Origin: Vibrio gigantis
GTDB lineage: Bacteria; Pseudomonadota; Gammaproteobacteria; Enterobacterales; Vibrionaceae
Direction of reading: 5' to 3'
DNA: 64,000 nt
NCBI RefSeq assembly: GCF_024347515.1
Contig: NZ_AP025493.1
Location: forward strand, 1,302,001 to 1,366,000
Part shown: positions 17,601 to 26,215 of the stretch, piece after piece
Position numbering within the stretch: the first letter of the stretch is position 1
Layout: every line of letters begins with the position of its first letter
Translations under genes and position numbers: made by a program
The notes under the pieces: generated by a model
Told to the model about the DNA's origin: nothing
Database searches by the model: none
Seen by the model: only the letters and a program-made list of their open reading frames with translations

Positions 17601-18115
17601 ATGAACTAGACATTTGGTTAGAGCGGATCGGAGATTGGTACAAAAACCGAAAGCATGATCAAGTGGACCGGTTAGAACCTTTGATCTTAACGCCTCCAGA
17701 TGCACTCTGGGGGCCGTTGATCACGGATGAGCAGAGCAAAGGCATCGCATGTTGGCTAGACGGATGCCTGAGAATCTTTACTTTCTATCGCCACCTCTCG
17801 GATTCATCGAATCCGAGGCTAGCTTCGCAGGAGGCCAGTAACTCAAGCCATCAAGAAAAAGCTTACCAATACCTGATGTTTGCCTATAGCAAGCTGCAAG
17901 CCGTGTCATGTGATCCAAAATCAGAACTAGGATTACAAGAGTGGTGCACACAGCGACTACAACACTTGTGTGTATTAGCTTTGGAGTTTACGAACCAACA
18001 GAAAGAACTACGTTGGAAAGCAGAGTCTGAAAAATTGATCGAATCGCATGTGCGCTTTATGGCTACCCATCCCCGAAACGATGATCAAGGTAGTATTCAA
18101 CGCCTGATCCACTGA
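17597..18115 (+). CDS. unrecognised protein co-translated with Opp-type ATPases
   Basis: I do not recognise this 172-residue protein. It begins MNELDIWLERIGDWYKNRKH, is rich in Trp, Gln and Leu, looks mostly helical and has no signal peptide or membrane segment, so it is probably cytosolic. The ATGA overlap with the second ATPase gene ties it to that operon. The 14-base motif CGAAAGCATGATCA, identical to part of an ori2 iteron, lies in its coding sequence at 17648-17661. Confidence 0.7.
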   Translation: MNELDIWLERIGDWYKNRKHDQVDRLEPLILTPPDALWGPLITDEQSKGIACWLDGCLRIFTFYRHLSDSSNPRLASQEASNSSHQEKAYQYLMFAYSKLQAVSCDPKSELGLQEWCTQRLQHLCVLALEFTNQQKELRWKAESEKLIESHVRFMATHPRNDDQGSIQRLIH

Positions 18116-18495
18116 TCCACGCCTTCTCGATCAAAAATTAAAACCAGAGTCTCATCAAAGTTTGATCCATAGAAGCACGATCTAGCCTTGATCATGCTTC
18201 GGGATTTAATCCTGTAAACTATTGAATTGTAATGACCAGGCAAATTTCAGGCAAAAAAAAGCGAGTCCCTTAGGAACTCGCAAAAATCTATTCAGTATGA
18301 TGTAACAAAATATGAGCCAATCTATTAATCATAAGAAAGGACAAAGGTTGTCTATTCGGGACAAATACTAATCAACTGGATGCGCTACATTGTCATCACT
18401 TTGTCAGCGTTAGGTGCGATTTTAATCAGCACCTAATGTGTTCAAACTATCCATTCAGCGATGGTAAATACAGGCTCATCGCGACAGGATAATGA
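18116..18495. other. GATC-rich intergenic region between the ABC operon and rctB
   Basis: No gene is seen. Several GATC sites lie at 18110-18200, including CCTTGATCATGCTTC at 18186-18200, which is identical to a 15-mer at 21249-21263 in the rctA region and is a candidate RctB-binding site. The rctB terminator lies at 18254-18285. Confidence 0.5.
18254..18285 (-). terminator. terminator of rctB
   Basis: Stem GCGAGTCC / GGAACTCGC with one bulge and short loop; the A-run at 18253-18260 gives the U-tract on the minus strand. It lies about 210 bases past the rctB stop. Confidence 0.7.
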
Positions 18496-20475
18496 CTAGT
18501 GGCCAATCGCCATTTCGTCGAGCGCAAGGAACACATTTTCGTCTAGATGACCTTCGTGAACTTGTTTACACACTTTACGACGCACAGCTAAACCAGATAT
18601 CAAACGTTCAATGGACAGGTGGCGATTGCTGGTGCTATCACGGTCGTTATAAAGCTCAATCAAGCGACTCAGTGTTTCGTATGGGATAACGTCCTCCCCT
18701 ACTCTCAACCAATCAAGCTTCTCAATGAGCTCTGAACACTCTTCTTTGATTGAAGCATGTGAGTGCCCTGTCATAGCGGATAAAGCCGTTATACTGCGTT
18801 CTAGCGCCTCTGCAGAGGTATATTTGGAGAGAGTAATCATGATCTCGTCAGCATTGATCTCAACAGAGTGTTTGCGCTGCTTAACTCGACGTCCCAATTT
18901 ACCTCTTGGCGACGGTGCTTTGCGCTGAATGGGCTCAAACTCACCATCGATAATCTCGGACAGCTCTTCCAGCTTTTGCTTCGATACCATTTCGTTACGA
19001 AGTGGGTTCGGCAGAGTTGGTGCCATATTACGTTTGCCGGCGTTGGTGGTACGGGCTCTCGAGTAACGCAATACTTCTTCCACGTTACATTTAATATCAA
19101 CTTGATAGTCTGTAGTTTTCCCTTTCTCGATCAAAGCTGTGATCGTCAAATGGTAACCCCACAGGTTAACCAGGAAGGTATCTTCTTGATCCCCAGCTTC
19201 GCCGAGCTTTCTCAATTCACGGATCAGATCCATTGAGAATCGACGCCAATCGATGTTGCGAGCCAACTTCTGATTAAGTTCACTTAACAGCATGCAATCT
19301 GAATGACGGCGTGCCATACGGCTTCTAAAGTACGAATACATTTGGAAGACCAAGGTATGTTGTTTCAGAATTTCTGGCGGAAATAGGAAGAAATAATCAC
19401 GTGTCAGTAGCTCTTCGTAGAACGAAGGTTCCCAAACCAGGATGTATAGGTTTGGTTTAATGCGAATTTCGCCGTCAGAGCCCTCTGTAGGGGCCTCTTC
19501 CGATGCGGTAATGGTTCTAGCTAAGAATCGGAAACGATCACTCTTAAAGCCCTCTGGCATGTTCTCACTAAGCCAGCGGCCAGTAAGCTCATGCAGTTGG
19601 AAATCCGTAAACTCGATACGATCAATACTGTCGCGGATCGAATCACGTGCTGGACCACTGTCTTTCTTGCCGCGTAAAGACAAAATATCAGTGATGTAGA
19701 GTGGTGTTTTGTTTGGTGTGTGCTTCGCATCCAGATGGTAATCATCTTGGTGATGATCATGATATTGAACCGTGAGTGTGAATAACGCGAATAGCGTCAT
19801 CAGATCGTCAACTGTCATGATATTTTTAGAAGATCGTGTCTCGATCACAGCTCGAGTGCCAGAGATCGATACCATGGATTTTTGATAGCTCTTGCGAGTT
19901 CTTGGTGGCGCTAACGCTTGATCAATAATCCCCGCCCAATTGGTTGGCGAAACAATGAATTGATCCGCTTCATCTTTCATCGTCGGGGGAGTATTAAGTC
20001 CATGCTCATTGAGTAAGCGTTTGTTTACTTTAGTTTGAGCTAGGGCTTTAGAGCGCTTTTGCTTTTCATTTTGCTTCACGCTTTCTGTCACCAAGCTGGT
20101 GGCACCCAGTACCGATATCAATTGGTTTGGGTTCACAAAGCGATGCAACATGGTTTTACCAGCAAGGCCTTCTTCAAAGCGAACGGGGATTTGTTTGAAC
20201 AATCCAATATTTACAGCGGCTCTTAGCCTTTGCTGTAAGGCCGCACGAGTGACTTGGCCATCGGTTGATTCGATAATCTCGGTGGTTGAAACATATCCGT
20301 CTTTGCTGCTAAATCCACGAAGTGAAATTAGGTTAAGAAGCTCAACTATGCTTTTGGTGACACCTTTGAAGTGTTGATATTGTTCTATCCATTCAACGGC
20401 TGTTTCAGATACCTCAAATAAATGACCATCTTTGTGGCTTCGTGCCTTAATTAACAATTTCTCTTCTGGTTTCAT
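18496..20475 (-). CDS. rctB: chromosome II replication initiator RctB
   Basis: This 659-residue protein matches the Vibrionaceae-specific initiator of chromosome II replication in full length and sequence character (start MKPEEKLLIKARSHKDGHLF). RctB binds Dam-methylated 12-mer iterons in ori2, opens the origin and is restrained by 29/39-mer sites; it has several winged-helix domains, one mediating dimerisation. Basic stretches consistent with DNA binding occur around RGKLGRRVKQRKHS (about residue 530). It is transcribed away from ori2. A 17-base element just upstream (20487-20503) is a candidate site for autorepression. Confidence 0.97.
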   Translation of the reverse strand: MKPEEKLLIKARSHKDGHLFEVSETAVEWIEQYQHFKGVTKSIVELLNLISLRGFSSKDGYVSTTEIIESTDGQVTRAALQQRLRAAVNIGLFKQIPVRFEEGLAGKTMLHRFVNPNQLISVLGATSLVTESVKQNEKQKRSKALAQTKVNKRLLNEHGLNTPPTMKDEADQFIVSPTNWAGIIDQALAPPRTRKSYQKSMVSISGTRAVIETRSSKNIMTVDDLMTLFALFTLTVQYHDHHQDDYHLDAKHTPNKTPLYITDILSLRGKKDSGPARDSIRDSIDRIEFTDFQLHELTGRWLSENMPEGFKSDRFRFLARTITASEEAPTEGSDGEIRIKPNLYILVWEPSFYEELLTRDYFFLFPPEILKQHTLVFQMYSYFRSRMARRHSDCMLLSELNQKLARNIDWRRFSMDLIRELRKLGEAGDQEDTFLVNLWGYHLTITALIEKGKTTDYQVDIKCNVEEVLRYSRARTTNAGKRNMAPTLPNPLRNEMVSKQKLEELSEIIDGEFEPIQRKAPSPRGKLGRRVKQRKHSVEINADEIMITLSKYTSAEALERSITALSAMTGHSHASIKEECSELIEKLDWLRVGEDVIPYETLSRLIELYNDRDSTSNRHLSIERLISGLAVRRKVCKQVHEGHLDENVFLALDEMAIGH

Positions 20476-20486
20476 TTTTGATCCGT

Positions 20487-20503
20487 ATCACACTAACCGT
20501 AAT
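20487..20503 (+). repeat. 17-base element, copy 1 (rctB promoter side)
   Basis: ATCACACTAACCGTAAT. It matches the copy at 21439-21455 in 16 of 17 bases and the same orientation. The two copies bracket ori2, which suggests the 29/39-mer class of RctB inhibitory sites; the assignment is inference. Confidence 0.5.
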
Positions 20504-20517
20504 TTCACTATAGTTCC

Positions 20518-20625
20518 TGAATGATAAAGAAAGAATGATCATAAATAAAGAGAATTTATTGGCTTTTAAATAACTGATCTTTTTGATTAATATGATCTTA
20601 AATGATTAAGTGATCTAATGATCTG
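20518..20625. other. AT-rich DNA-unwinding region of ori2
   Basis: An AT-rich stretch with eight TGAT tetranucleotides on the plus strand (starting at 20521, 20536, 20575, 20584, 20593, 20603, 20611 and 20619), several within GATC. In Vibrio cholerae the ori2 unwinding element carries such TGAT/ATCA repeats, which bind RctB as single-stranded DNA. It lies between rctB and the iterons. Confidence 0.6.
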
Positions 20626-20681
20626 AACGTGGGTTTGCGTTTAAGATGCTGAATTTAAAGCATAAAAAAAAAGTCGTTTGG

Positions 20682-20840
20682 AAAGCATGATCATAAAGAG
20701 TCCGAAAGTATGATCATTAAACAGAAGAAAGCATGATCACAGGGCGTCAGAACGATGATCATTAAGCTATTGTAAGCATGATCATTATTGGTTCGAAAGC
20801 ATGATCATTATACTTGTACAGCTTATCCACAGTCCATAAT
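20682..20840 (+). other. ori2 core: six RctB iterons and a DnaA box
   Basis: Six direct repeats with core ATGATCA (one reads CGATGATCATT) start at 20687, 20710, 20733, 20755, 20778 and 20801, spaced 23, 23, 22, 23 and 23 bases, about two helical turns, so they lie on one face of the DNA. Four read AAGCATGATCA. A perfect DnaA box, TTATCCACA, follows at 20823-20831. This is the arrangement known for Vibrio chromosome II origins. Confidence 0.92.
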
Positions 20841-21440
20841 TGAACATGGTTTGTTGAGTCACTTCTAACTCGTCAATGTGGATAGTTTTAATCGCTTATC
20901 TATCGGAACAATGATCAAGTAAGTGCGCTTTTCTAACGTTCCTACCCTATTACGTGCAAAATTTGTTCTGAAGCTAGTGTTAACGGCTGGCTTGGATGTC
21001 ATTAAAGCGGGCGCGCATTATCTAGGAAGCATGATCACGAAATTGTCATGTTTCTGTATTCTGAGTCTGTGCAGATTGAATTTCCAAGTAATGGGGCCTT
21101 ATAGGCCTTGAATCCCCATTGCAAAAGCATTTGTCCGTAACTTAGCTCCTAAATTATATGCTTCCGGAACTATATTTACTTGATCATTTTTCCGGAAGTT
21201 GATCATTTCGAACAGTCACTCGTGCGGATCAATATTGATGAGTTTACACCTTGATCATGCTTCATAATAGAGCCTTATCAATTCTCTTACGCGTGATGTA
21301 TTCCATGATCATTCTTCCGTGTTAGGTTCAACTCTCTTTTAACTAGTGATGCTTCACCTCGTCGTGGTTTCGTATTTGCGATGCTATTTTGGGGTTTTGA
21401 CTACTTCTCGGTTGAAAAGCTCACAATTTCGAATGCAAAT
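20841..21440. other. rctA region (ori2 negative-control region)
   Basis: The position between the iteron array and parA2 matches rctA of Vibrio cholerae, which is transcribed but not translated and restrains replication. I see no convincing protein. It holds further ATGATCA sites in both orientations (20911, 21031, 21181, 21200, 21252, 21305) and a 9-base inverted repeat, CTTCCGGAA / TTCCGGAAG, at 21161-21198 enclosing a GATC site. Confidence 0.6.
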
Positions 21441-21455
21441 CACACGAACCGTAAT
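21439..21455 (+). repeat. 17-base element, copy 2 (parA2 side)
   Basis: ATCACACGAACCGTAAT, matching the copy at 20487-20503 in 16 of 17 bases. Candidate RctB 29/39-mer-type site. Confidence 0.5.
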
Positions 21456-21501
21456 CTATGCTTGTATTTCAATCGTTCCGAAGGTTTTTTGATGAAAGTG
21501 C

Positions 21502-21516
21502 ATTTACATTGTAAAT
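21502..21516. other. parS2 centromere site upstream of parA2
   Basis: ATTTACATTGTAAAT matches the chromosome II parS consensus TTTACA-N-TGTAAA exactly. It is the ParB2 loading site nearest to the origin. Confidence 0.85.
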
Positions 21517-21697
21517 AAGTGATGCTGTAACATTTTAAATGTAATCCAGAAATAGCATGGTTATACATAACAAAAACGGTCATTTTTTGTGTTTGTCTTA
21601 GCCATTGTTTCATCAAACTGTAAAAATACAGTCTATTTTATGTGATTTTACTCATAAATGTATGTTCATGTTTTTGTTGTGTTTGTTGTTAATCGCT

Positions 21698-21710
21698 GTA
21701 CAATTTGTAC
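21698..21710. promoter_or_regulatory. palindrome in the parA2 promoter region
   Basis: GTACAA-T-TTGTAC is a perfect 13-base palindrome 26 bases upstream of the parA2 start. It may be an operator for autorepression by ParA2; this is inference from position. Confidence 0.4.
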
Positions 21711-21736
21711 TTAGTTAATCATTACGGAAACTGGCA

Positions 21737-22954
21737 ATGAAAAGAGAACAAACGATTGATAAGCTCTATCAGCTGGCCGAACAAACTCAACAAGTTCAGG
21801 CTGACCGAATTGAGATTATTCTGGAAGAGCGAAGTGATGAACATTTCCCTCCAATGTCTAAAGCTATGATGGAGACTCGTTCTGGCTTAACTCGTCGAAA
21901 ATTGGATGAGGCGATTACCAAGCTTGAAGCGGATGGTCACCAGTTCACAAAGAACAACGCCAATCATTACTCGATTTCATTGACTGAAGCTCACATGCTG
22001 ATGGACGCGGCGGAAGTGCCAAAGTTCCACCAACGCAAACAGCATGCAGACAACAAGCCTTGGATTATCAACGTACAAAACCAGAAGGGCGGTACCGGTA
22101 AATCAATGACCGCGGTTCACCTAGCGGCTTGTTTGTCTCTAAATTTAGATAAGCGCTACCGAATTTGTCTGATTGACTTGGATCCACAAGGTTCATTACG
22201 TCTGTTCTTAAACCCACAAATCAGTGGTGCAGAGCACGACAGTATTTATTCTGCCGTTGATATCATGTTGGACAACGTGCCCGAAGGGCAGGACGTTGAC
22301 CTAGAGTTTCTTCGAAAAAATGTACTCTTGCCAACTCAGTATCCAAATCTGAAGACAATCTCTGCATTCCCAGAAGATGCGATGTTTAACGCGGAAGCGT
22401 GGCAAAGCCTGTCTCAAGATCAGTCACTTGATATCGTTCGTCTTCTTAAAGAGAAGCTTATCGACAAAATCGCCGATGATTTTGATGTGATTATGATTGA
22501 TACCGGCCCACACGTAGATCCACTAGTGTGGAACGCAATGTACGCGTCGAACGCTCTTCTGATTCCATGTGCTGCAAAGCGTTTGGACTGGGCTTCAACG
22601 GTTAACTTCTTCCAGCACTTACCAACGGTGTACGAGATGTTCCCGGACGATTGGAAAGGGCTTGAGTTTGTTCGCCTTATGCCAACCATGTTCGAAGATG
22701 ACAACAAGAAGCAGGTTTCGGTTCTCACTGAAATGAACTACCTGCTGAATGACCAAGTTATGATGGCGACGATTCCAAGAAGCCGTGCTTTTGAAACCTG
22801 CGCCGATACCTACAGCACGGTTTTCGATCTCACGGTTAGCGACTTCGAAGGTGGTAAGAAAACTCTGGCTGTCGCTCAAGACGCAGTACAAAAAAGTGCT
22901 CTAGAATTAGAGCGTGTATTACACAGCAACTGGCCTTCACTTAATCAGGGATAA
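21737..22954 (+). CDS. parA: chromosome II partition ATPase ParA2
   Basis: This 405-residue type Ia ParA drives segregation of the chromosome II origin. An N-terminal winged-helix-like region (about 1-100) precedes the ATPase domain, with the deviant Walker A QKGGTGKS near residue 118, Walker A' LIDLDPQGSL and Walker B VIMIDTGP. The N-terminal DNA-binding part and the length distinguish it from chromosome I ParA. It is followed 5 bases later by parB2. An upstream parS2 site and a palindrome suggest autoregulation. Confidence 0.96.
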   Translation: MKREQTIDKLYQLAEQTQQVQADRIEIILEERSDEHFPPMSKAMMETRSGLTRRKLDEAITKLEADGHQFTKNNANHYSISLTEAHMLMDAAEVPKFHQRKQHADNKPWIINVQNQKGGTGKSMTAVHLAACLSLNLDKRYRICLIDLDPQGSLRLFLNPQISGAEHDSIYSAVDIMLDNVPEGQDVDLEFLRKNVLLPTQYPNLKTISAFPEDAMFNAEAWQSLSQDQSLDIVRLLKEKLIDKIADDFDVIMIDTGPHVDPLVWNAMYASNALLIPCAAKRLDWASTVNFFQHLPTVYEMFPDDWKGLEFVRLMPTMFEDDNKKQVSVLTEMNYLLNDQVMMATIPRSRAFETCADTYSTVFDLTVSDFEGGKKTLAVAQDAVQKSALELERVLHSNWPSLNQG

Positions 22955-22959
22955 CAACA

Positions 22960-23934
22960 ATGGCAATTAAAACATCTGACTTAAATGCAAAGCTATTTGG
23001 TAAAGCAAACAAACGTCGTGTAGCAACGCCTCAAGAGGCGCAAACTGCTGCTAAAGAACAGGCTCAAGTGATTGAACTTTCAGTTGCGGGCGAAGAATTG
23101 GTTTCATTTGAATTGGTTCGAATTCCTGCTTCTGAAGTGGCGACTCGAACGGTTGTTTTTGAAGAGAATGCACGTGAGCAATCTTTCTTAAATGAACACG
23201 CGCTTTCAGACGTACTGACTACGTTAAAAGAACGCGGCCAGCAATACCCAGCGGTTGGTCGTAAGAACAAAGACGGCAAGATTGAAGTTCTCGATGGTAG
23301 CCGTCGTCGCATGTCATGTATTTTGGCCGACAAAGAGTTCCTTATCTACGTTGCCGAAAACATTAACGGCGAACACGCTAAGTTCTTATCTGATGTTGCA
23401 AACGCTCACAAACCACTTTCTCTGTATGAGAAGGGCAAAGAGATGCAAGCGAAGCTGGATAAAGGCGAAGCTGAAGATCAAAAAGCACTCGCGAAAATGT
23501 TCCAGTGCAGTGAAGCTTTGGTGAGTGGCGCATTAAAAGCGGCGGCTTTGCCACTTGAATTACTACAAGCTTACCCAAATGTGAGTGACCTTGGTCGTCC
23601 AACGATTGTTAAACTACACAAACAATTTGGTGGCCTAACGAGCGAACAGCAACAAACACTACTGACTAAGTGTGATGCTTCAGAAGGTTTTGTATGGCAG
23701 CGTAGTGAAGCTCAAGGCGTAACTCGCTTGACCAAAGACGTTACCGAAACCTTAGAAGGTTGGATTCTTGAACTGGCACCTGCACCAGCGAAGAAAGCGT
23801 CTCCAAAAGTTGAGCTAATTAAAGGCCGCGCTTCATACAGCCGCAAAGGTTCAAATTTAGCGTTGAATCTTAAGAAAGTTGATGATGCGACGATGGAAGA
23901 AATTCTAGCCTTCGTTCAATCGAAGCTCGACTAA
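22960..23934 (+). CDS. parB: chromosome II centromere-binding protein ParB2
   Basis: This 324-residue ParB/RepB-family protein binds parS2 sites and works with ParA2. The N-terminal ParB/Srx-type CTPase part includes VLDGSRRRMSC (about residue 109), and the central helix-turn-helix includes KALAKMFQCSEALVSGAL (about residues 174-191). The C-terminal part is a presumed dimerisation domain. It is the second gene of the parA2B2 operon and has its own terminator. Confidence 0.96.
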   Translation: MAIKTSDLNAKLFGKANKRRVATPQEAQTAAKEQAQVIELSVAGEELVSFELVRIPASEVATRTVVFEENAREQSFLNEHALSDVLTTLKERGQQYPAVGRKNKDGKIEVLDGSRRRMSCILADKEFLIYVAENINGEHAKFLSDVANAHKPLSLYEKGKEMQAKLDKGEAEDQKALAKMFQCSEALVSGALKAAALPLELLQAYPNVSDLGRPTIVKLHKQFGGLTSEQQQTLLTKCDASEGFVWQRSEAQGVTRLTKDVTETLEGWILELAPAPAKKASPKVELIKGRASYSRKGSNLALNLKKVDDATMEEILAFVQSKLD

Positions 23935-23959
23935 GTCGACAGTTTTTCATTACTACTCT

Positions 23960-23984
23960 AAAGCCGCTTTATGCGGCTTTTTAT
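23960..23984 (+). terminator. terminator of parA2-parB2
   Basis: Stem AAAGCCGC / GCGGCTTT with a 5-base loop and a T-rich tail, 26 bases after parB2. Confidence 0.85.
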
Positions 23985-24027
23985 TTGGCTGTGATAAACT
24001 GTGTTTAGACGAATCTGGACACTAACT

Positions 24028-26130
24028 ATGACAAACCCAACCAACACTTTTCTACACACACTTTCTAATATCGCTCAGCATAACGACCACCGTTATGGTG
24101 TTGTCTTTGATGGCGATTTCGATTGGCAAAACTCCGCTGTTACAACTTTCCTTCAAGATGCAGATTCTCAAACCGTTTTCCAGATTGGCGGTACTTCGTT
24201 TGAAGGGGCGATTTACGCGCCTGTAAAAAAGGGCCAACAACTTCTTGGTCGTGAATGCCAACTTCTTGTTTGTGATTTTAGAGAACAGTTTGATGCAAAC
24301 AGTTTTAGTGCTGCGCTGGGGTCGTTAGTCGGTGGCGGGCTGTTGTTGGTGTTGCTGCCAAAAGTTGATGACTCTAAAAATAGCGAGAGCTTTGGTCAAC
24401 GTTGGTTAAAGCTACATTTTGATAAACTGCTTTCTATTTCGCAAAGTGACGAACAGGTGAGTGTGGTTGAAGCGGTTAATTCGCTTCCTCAAAAACTTAA
24501 TCACGACAGCTCGACTGACCGATTTGAACAGCAAAAAACAGCGGTTGAGTTAGTTAAGAAAGTCGTCACGGGACATCGAAAACGCCCACTGATTTTAACT
24601 GCAGACAGAGGCCGAGGTAAAAGCTCAACTTTGGGTATTGCAGCAGCGCAGCTTTTGGCTGAGCGACAGGGCTTAAATATTATAGTTACCGCTCCCTCTG
24701 TCAAAGCAATTGAGCCCGTGTTTAGTCATGCGTTACAGCGACTCGATACGTGTGAAGTAATTAACGCGACTTACATTGGTTCTCAAGGTGGAAGTTTAAG
24801 ATTTGTCGCGCCAGATGAATTACTTAAATCTAAGCCTGATTGTGATCTGTTGTTGGTTGATGAAGCCGCTGCCATTCCAATCCCAATGCTTAAATCTATG
24901 GCTGGTAGCTATCACCGCATGGTTTTTTCAACCACAGTTCATGGTTATGAAGGCAGTGGACGAGGATTTGGAATCAAATTTGAAGCTTGGCTTTCTGAAC
25001 ATCGCCCTGGATGGAAGGGCTACAAGCTTGAACAACCTATCCGTTGGAATAACAACGACCCACTCGAGTGCTGGCTGTTTGATTGTTTCCTTCTTGGTGA
25101 TGATGTGTCTCCGAGCGCATCAGCGGTTGATGAGTTGGAAGAACTTCCTGATGGTGCACTCAACCTACTTAGCTTGGTTGAGTTGTCAAAAGCAGACTGT
25201 TTGGTTAATCCTCAAAAACTCCAACAATGTTTTTCTCTTTTAGTCGATGCTCATTATCAGACGTCTCCAAATGACTTAATGCAGTTCCTTAATAACTCGG
25301 CTATTCATTTGTTTGCCGCTTGGCAGCAAGACGAATGTCTTGGTTGTATGTTGGTGACAGAGGAGGGCGGTTTAGATAAAGAGCTGATTGCACAAGTTCA
25401 AGTTGGAAAACGTCGTCCACAAGGTCACCTAGCTCCTGTCCTTTTAGCTAACCAGCTCGGTTCTGTTGAAGCGGCAACTAGCCGTTGTCTACGAGTGATG
25501 CGCATTGCTGTCTCGATACGCCGTCAAGGTTTGGGTATTGGCCGTTGGATGTTAGAGCGGTTGTCTGAGGAAGCTGTACAAACAGAGCAAGCAGATTATT
25601 TGGCGACAAGCTTTGGCGCGACCAGCGAATTGATTTCTTTTTGGAATGGTAGTGAATTCGAAGCTGTGCATATCGGCCACCAGCGAGATCAGGCGAGTGG
25701 CTGTCACTCGGTTCTTATGGTTAAGGCGCTTAACTCATCCTCTCAAAGCTGGCTGAAACAAATTCAAAATCATTTCGAGCATAGTTTCTGTTTTCTTGTT
25801 TCTGGTTCTTTGGCTTCCCTTGAAACCGATATGGTGCGCGTACTGCTGCCAAACAGTCTACAAGCCGTTAGCGAGTTTGAAATTCAGTTAGTCAGAAGTT
25901 ATGTGAATGGCGGCAACAGTTATGATGCGATTAGCTTCAGTGTATTGAATTTGATTTTGCACAGTAATGCTCGAGAAGCCAGTATTTCTGACTTACTTAT
26001 CGCAAAGGTGGTCCAGCAGAAAGAGTGGGTTGCCTGTGTCGAACAGTTTAATCTCGTTGGTCGAAAACAAGCTGAGGTTCAGTTCCGACAAGATGTCGAT
26101 TTCCTATTATCAAATTTACACTGTAAATAG
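24028..26130 (+). CDS. tmcA: tRNA(Met) cytidine acetyltransferase TmcA
   Basis: This roughly 700-residue enzyme makes N4-acetylcytidine at the wobble position of elongator tRNA-Met, using acetyl-CoA and ATP/GTP. The order of parts fits: N-terminal domain, RNA-helicase-like ATPase with Walker A ADRGRGKSS (about residue 195) and Walker B LLVDEAAAIP, then a GNAT domain with VSIRRQGLGIGRWML, then a C-terminal tRNA-binding tail. A GTG 27 bases upstream is open, but the ATG at 24028 begins the family sequence. The stop codon lies inside a parS2 site (26114-26128). Confidence 0.93.
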   Translation: MTNPTNTFLHTLSNIAQHNDHRYGVVFDGDFDWQNSAVTTFLQDADSQTVFQIGGTSFEGAIYAPVKKGQQLLGRECQLLVCDFREQFDANSFSAALGSLVGGGLLLVLLPKVDDSKNSESFGQRWLKLHFDKLLSISQSDEQVSVVEAVNSLPQKLNHDSSTDRFEQQKTAVELVKKVVTGHRKRPLILTADRGRGKSSTLGIAAAQLLAERQGLNIIVTAPSVKAIEPVFSHALQRLDTCEVINATYIGSQGGSLRFVAPDELLKSKPDCDLLLVDEAAAIPIPMLKSMAGSYHRMVFSTTVHGYEGSGRGFGIKFEAWLSEHRPGWKGYKLEQPIRWNNNDPLECWLFDCFLLGDDVSPSASAVDELEELPDGALNLLSLVELSKADCLVNPQKLQQCFSLLVDAHYQTSPNDLMQFLNNSAIHLFAAWQQDECLGCMLVTEEGGLDKELIAQVQVGKRRPQGHLAPVLLANQLGSVEAATSRCLRVMRIAVSIRRQGLGIGRWMLERLSEEAVQTEQADYLATSFGATSELISFWNGSEFEAVHIGHQRDQASGCHSVLMVKALNSSSQSWLKQIQNHFEHSFCFLVSGSLASLETDMVRVLLPNSLQAVSEFEIQLVRSYVNGGNSYDAISFSVLNLILHSNAREASISDLLIAKVVQQKEWVACVEQFNLVGRKQAEVQFRQDVDFLLSNLHCK
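26114..26128. other. parS2 site overlapping the tmcA stop
   Basis: ATTTACACTGTAAAT matches the parS2 consensus exactly and overlaps the last codons of tmcA. It is the first of three within about 90 bases. Confidence 0.85.
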
Positions 26131-26154
26131 GTAGTTTGGTTTCCCACCCGTTTT

Positions 26155-26215
26155 TGGAGTTTCAGTTTACAGTGTAAATTGGAATATTCGATTTACACTG
26201 TAAACTGAAACTCCA
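26155..26215. repeat. 25-base perfect inverted repeat carrying two parS2 sites
   Basis: Arms at 26155-26179 and 26191-26215 are perfect reverse complements with an 11-base loop whose centre, GAATATTC, is itself palindromic. Each arm holds a full parS2 site (26165-26179 and 26191-26205). The hairpin could also end tmcA transcription, although no T-run follows. Confidence 0.85.

Noticed and set aside
20923..21111. A 62-codon open frame in the rctA region.
   Set aside because: rctA is known to be transcribed but not translated, and the frame shows no family resemblance or good ribosome site.
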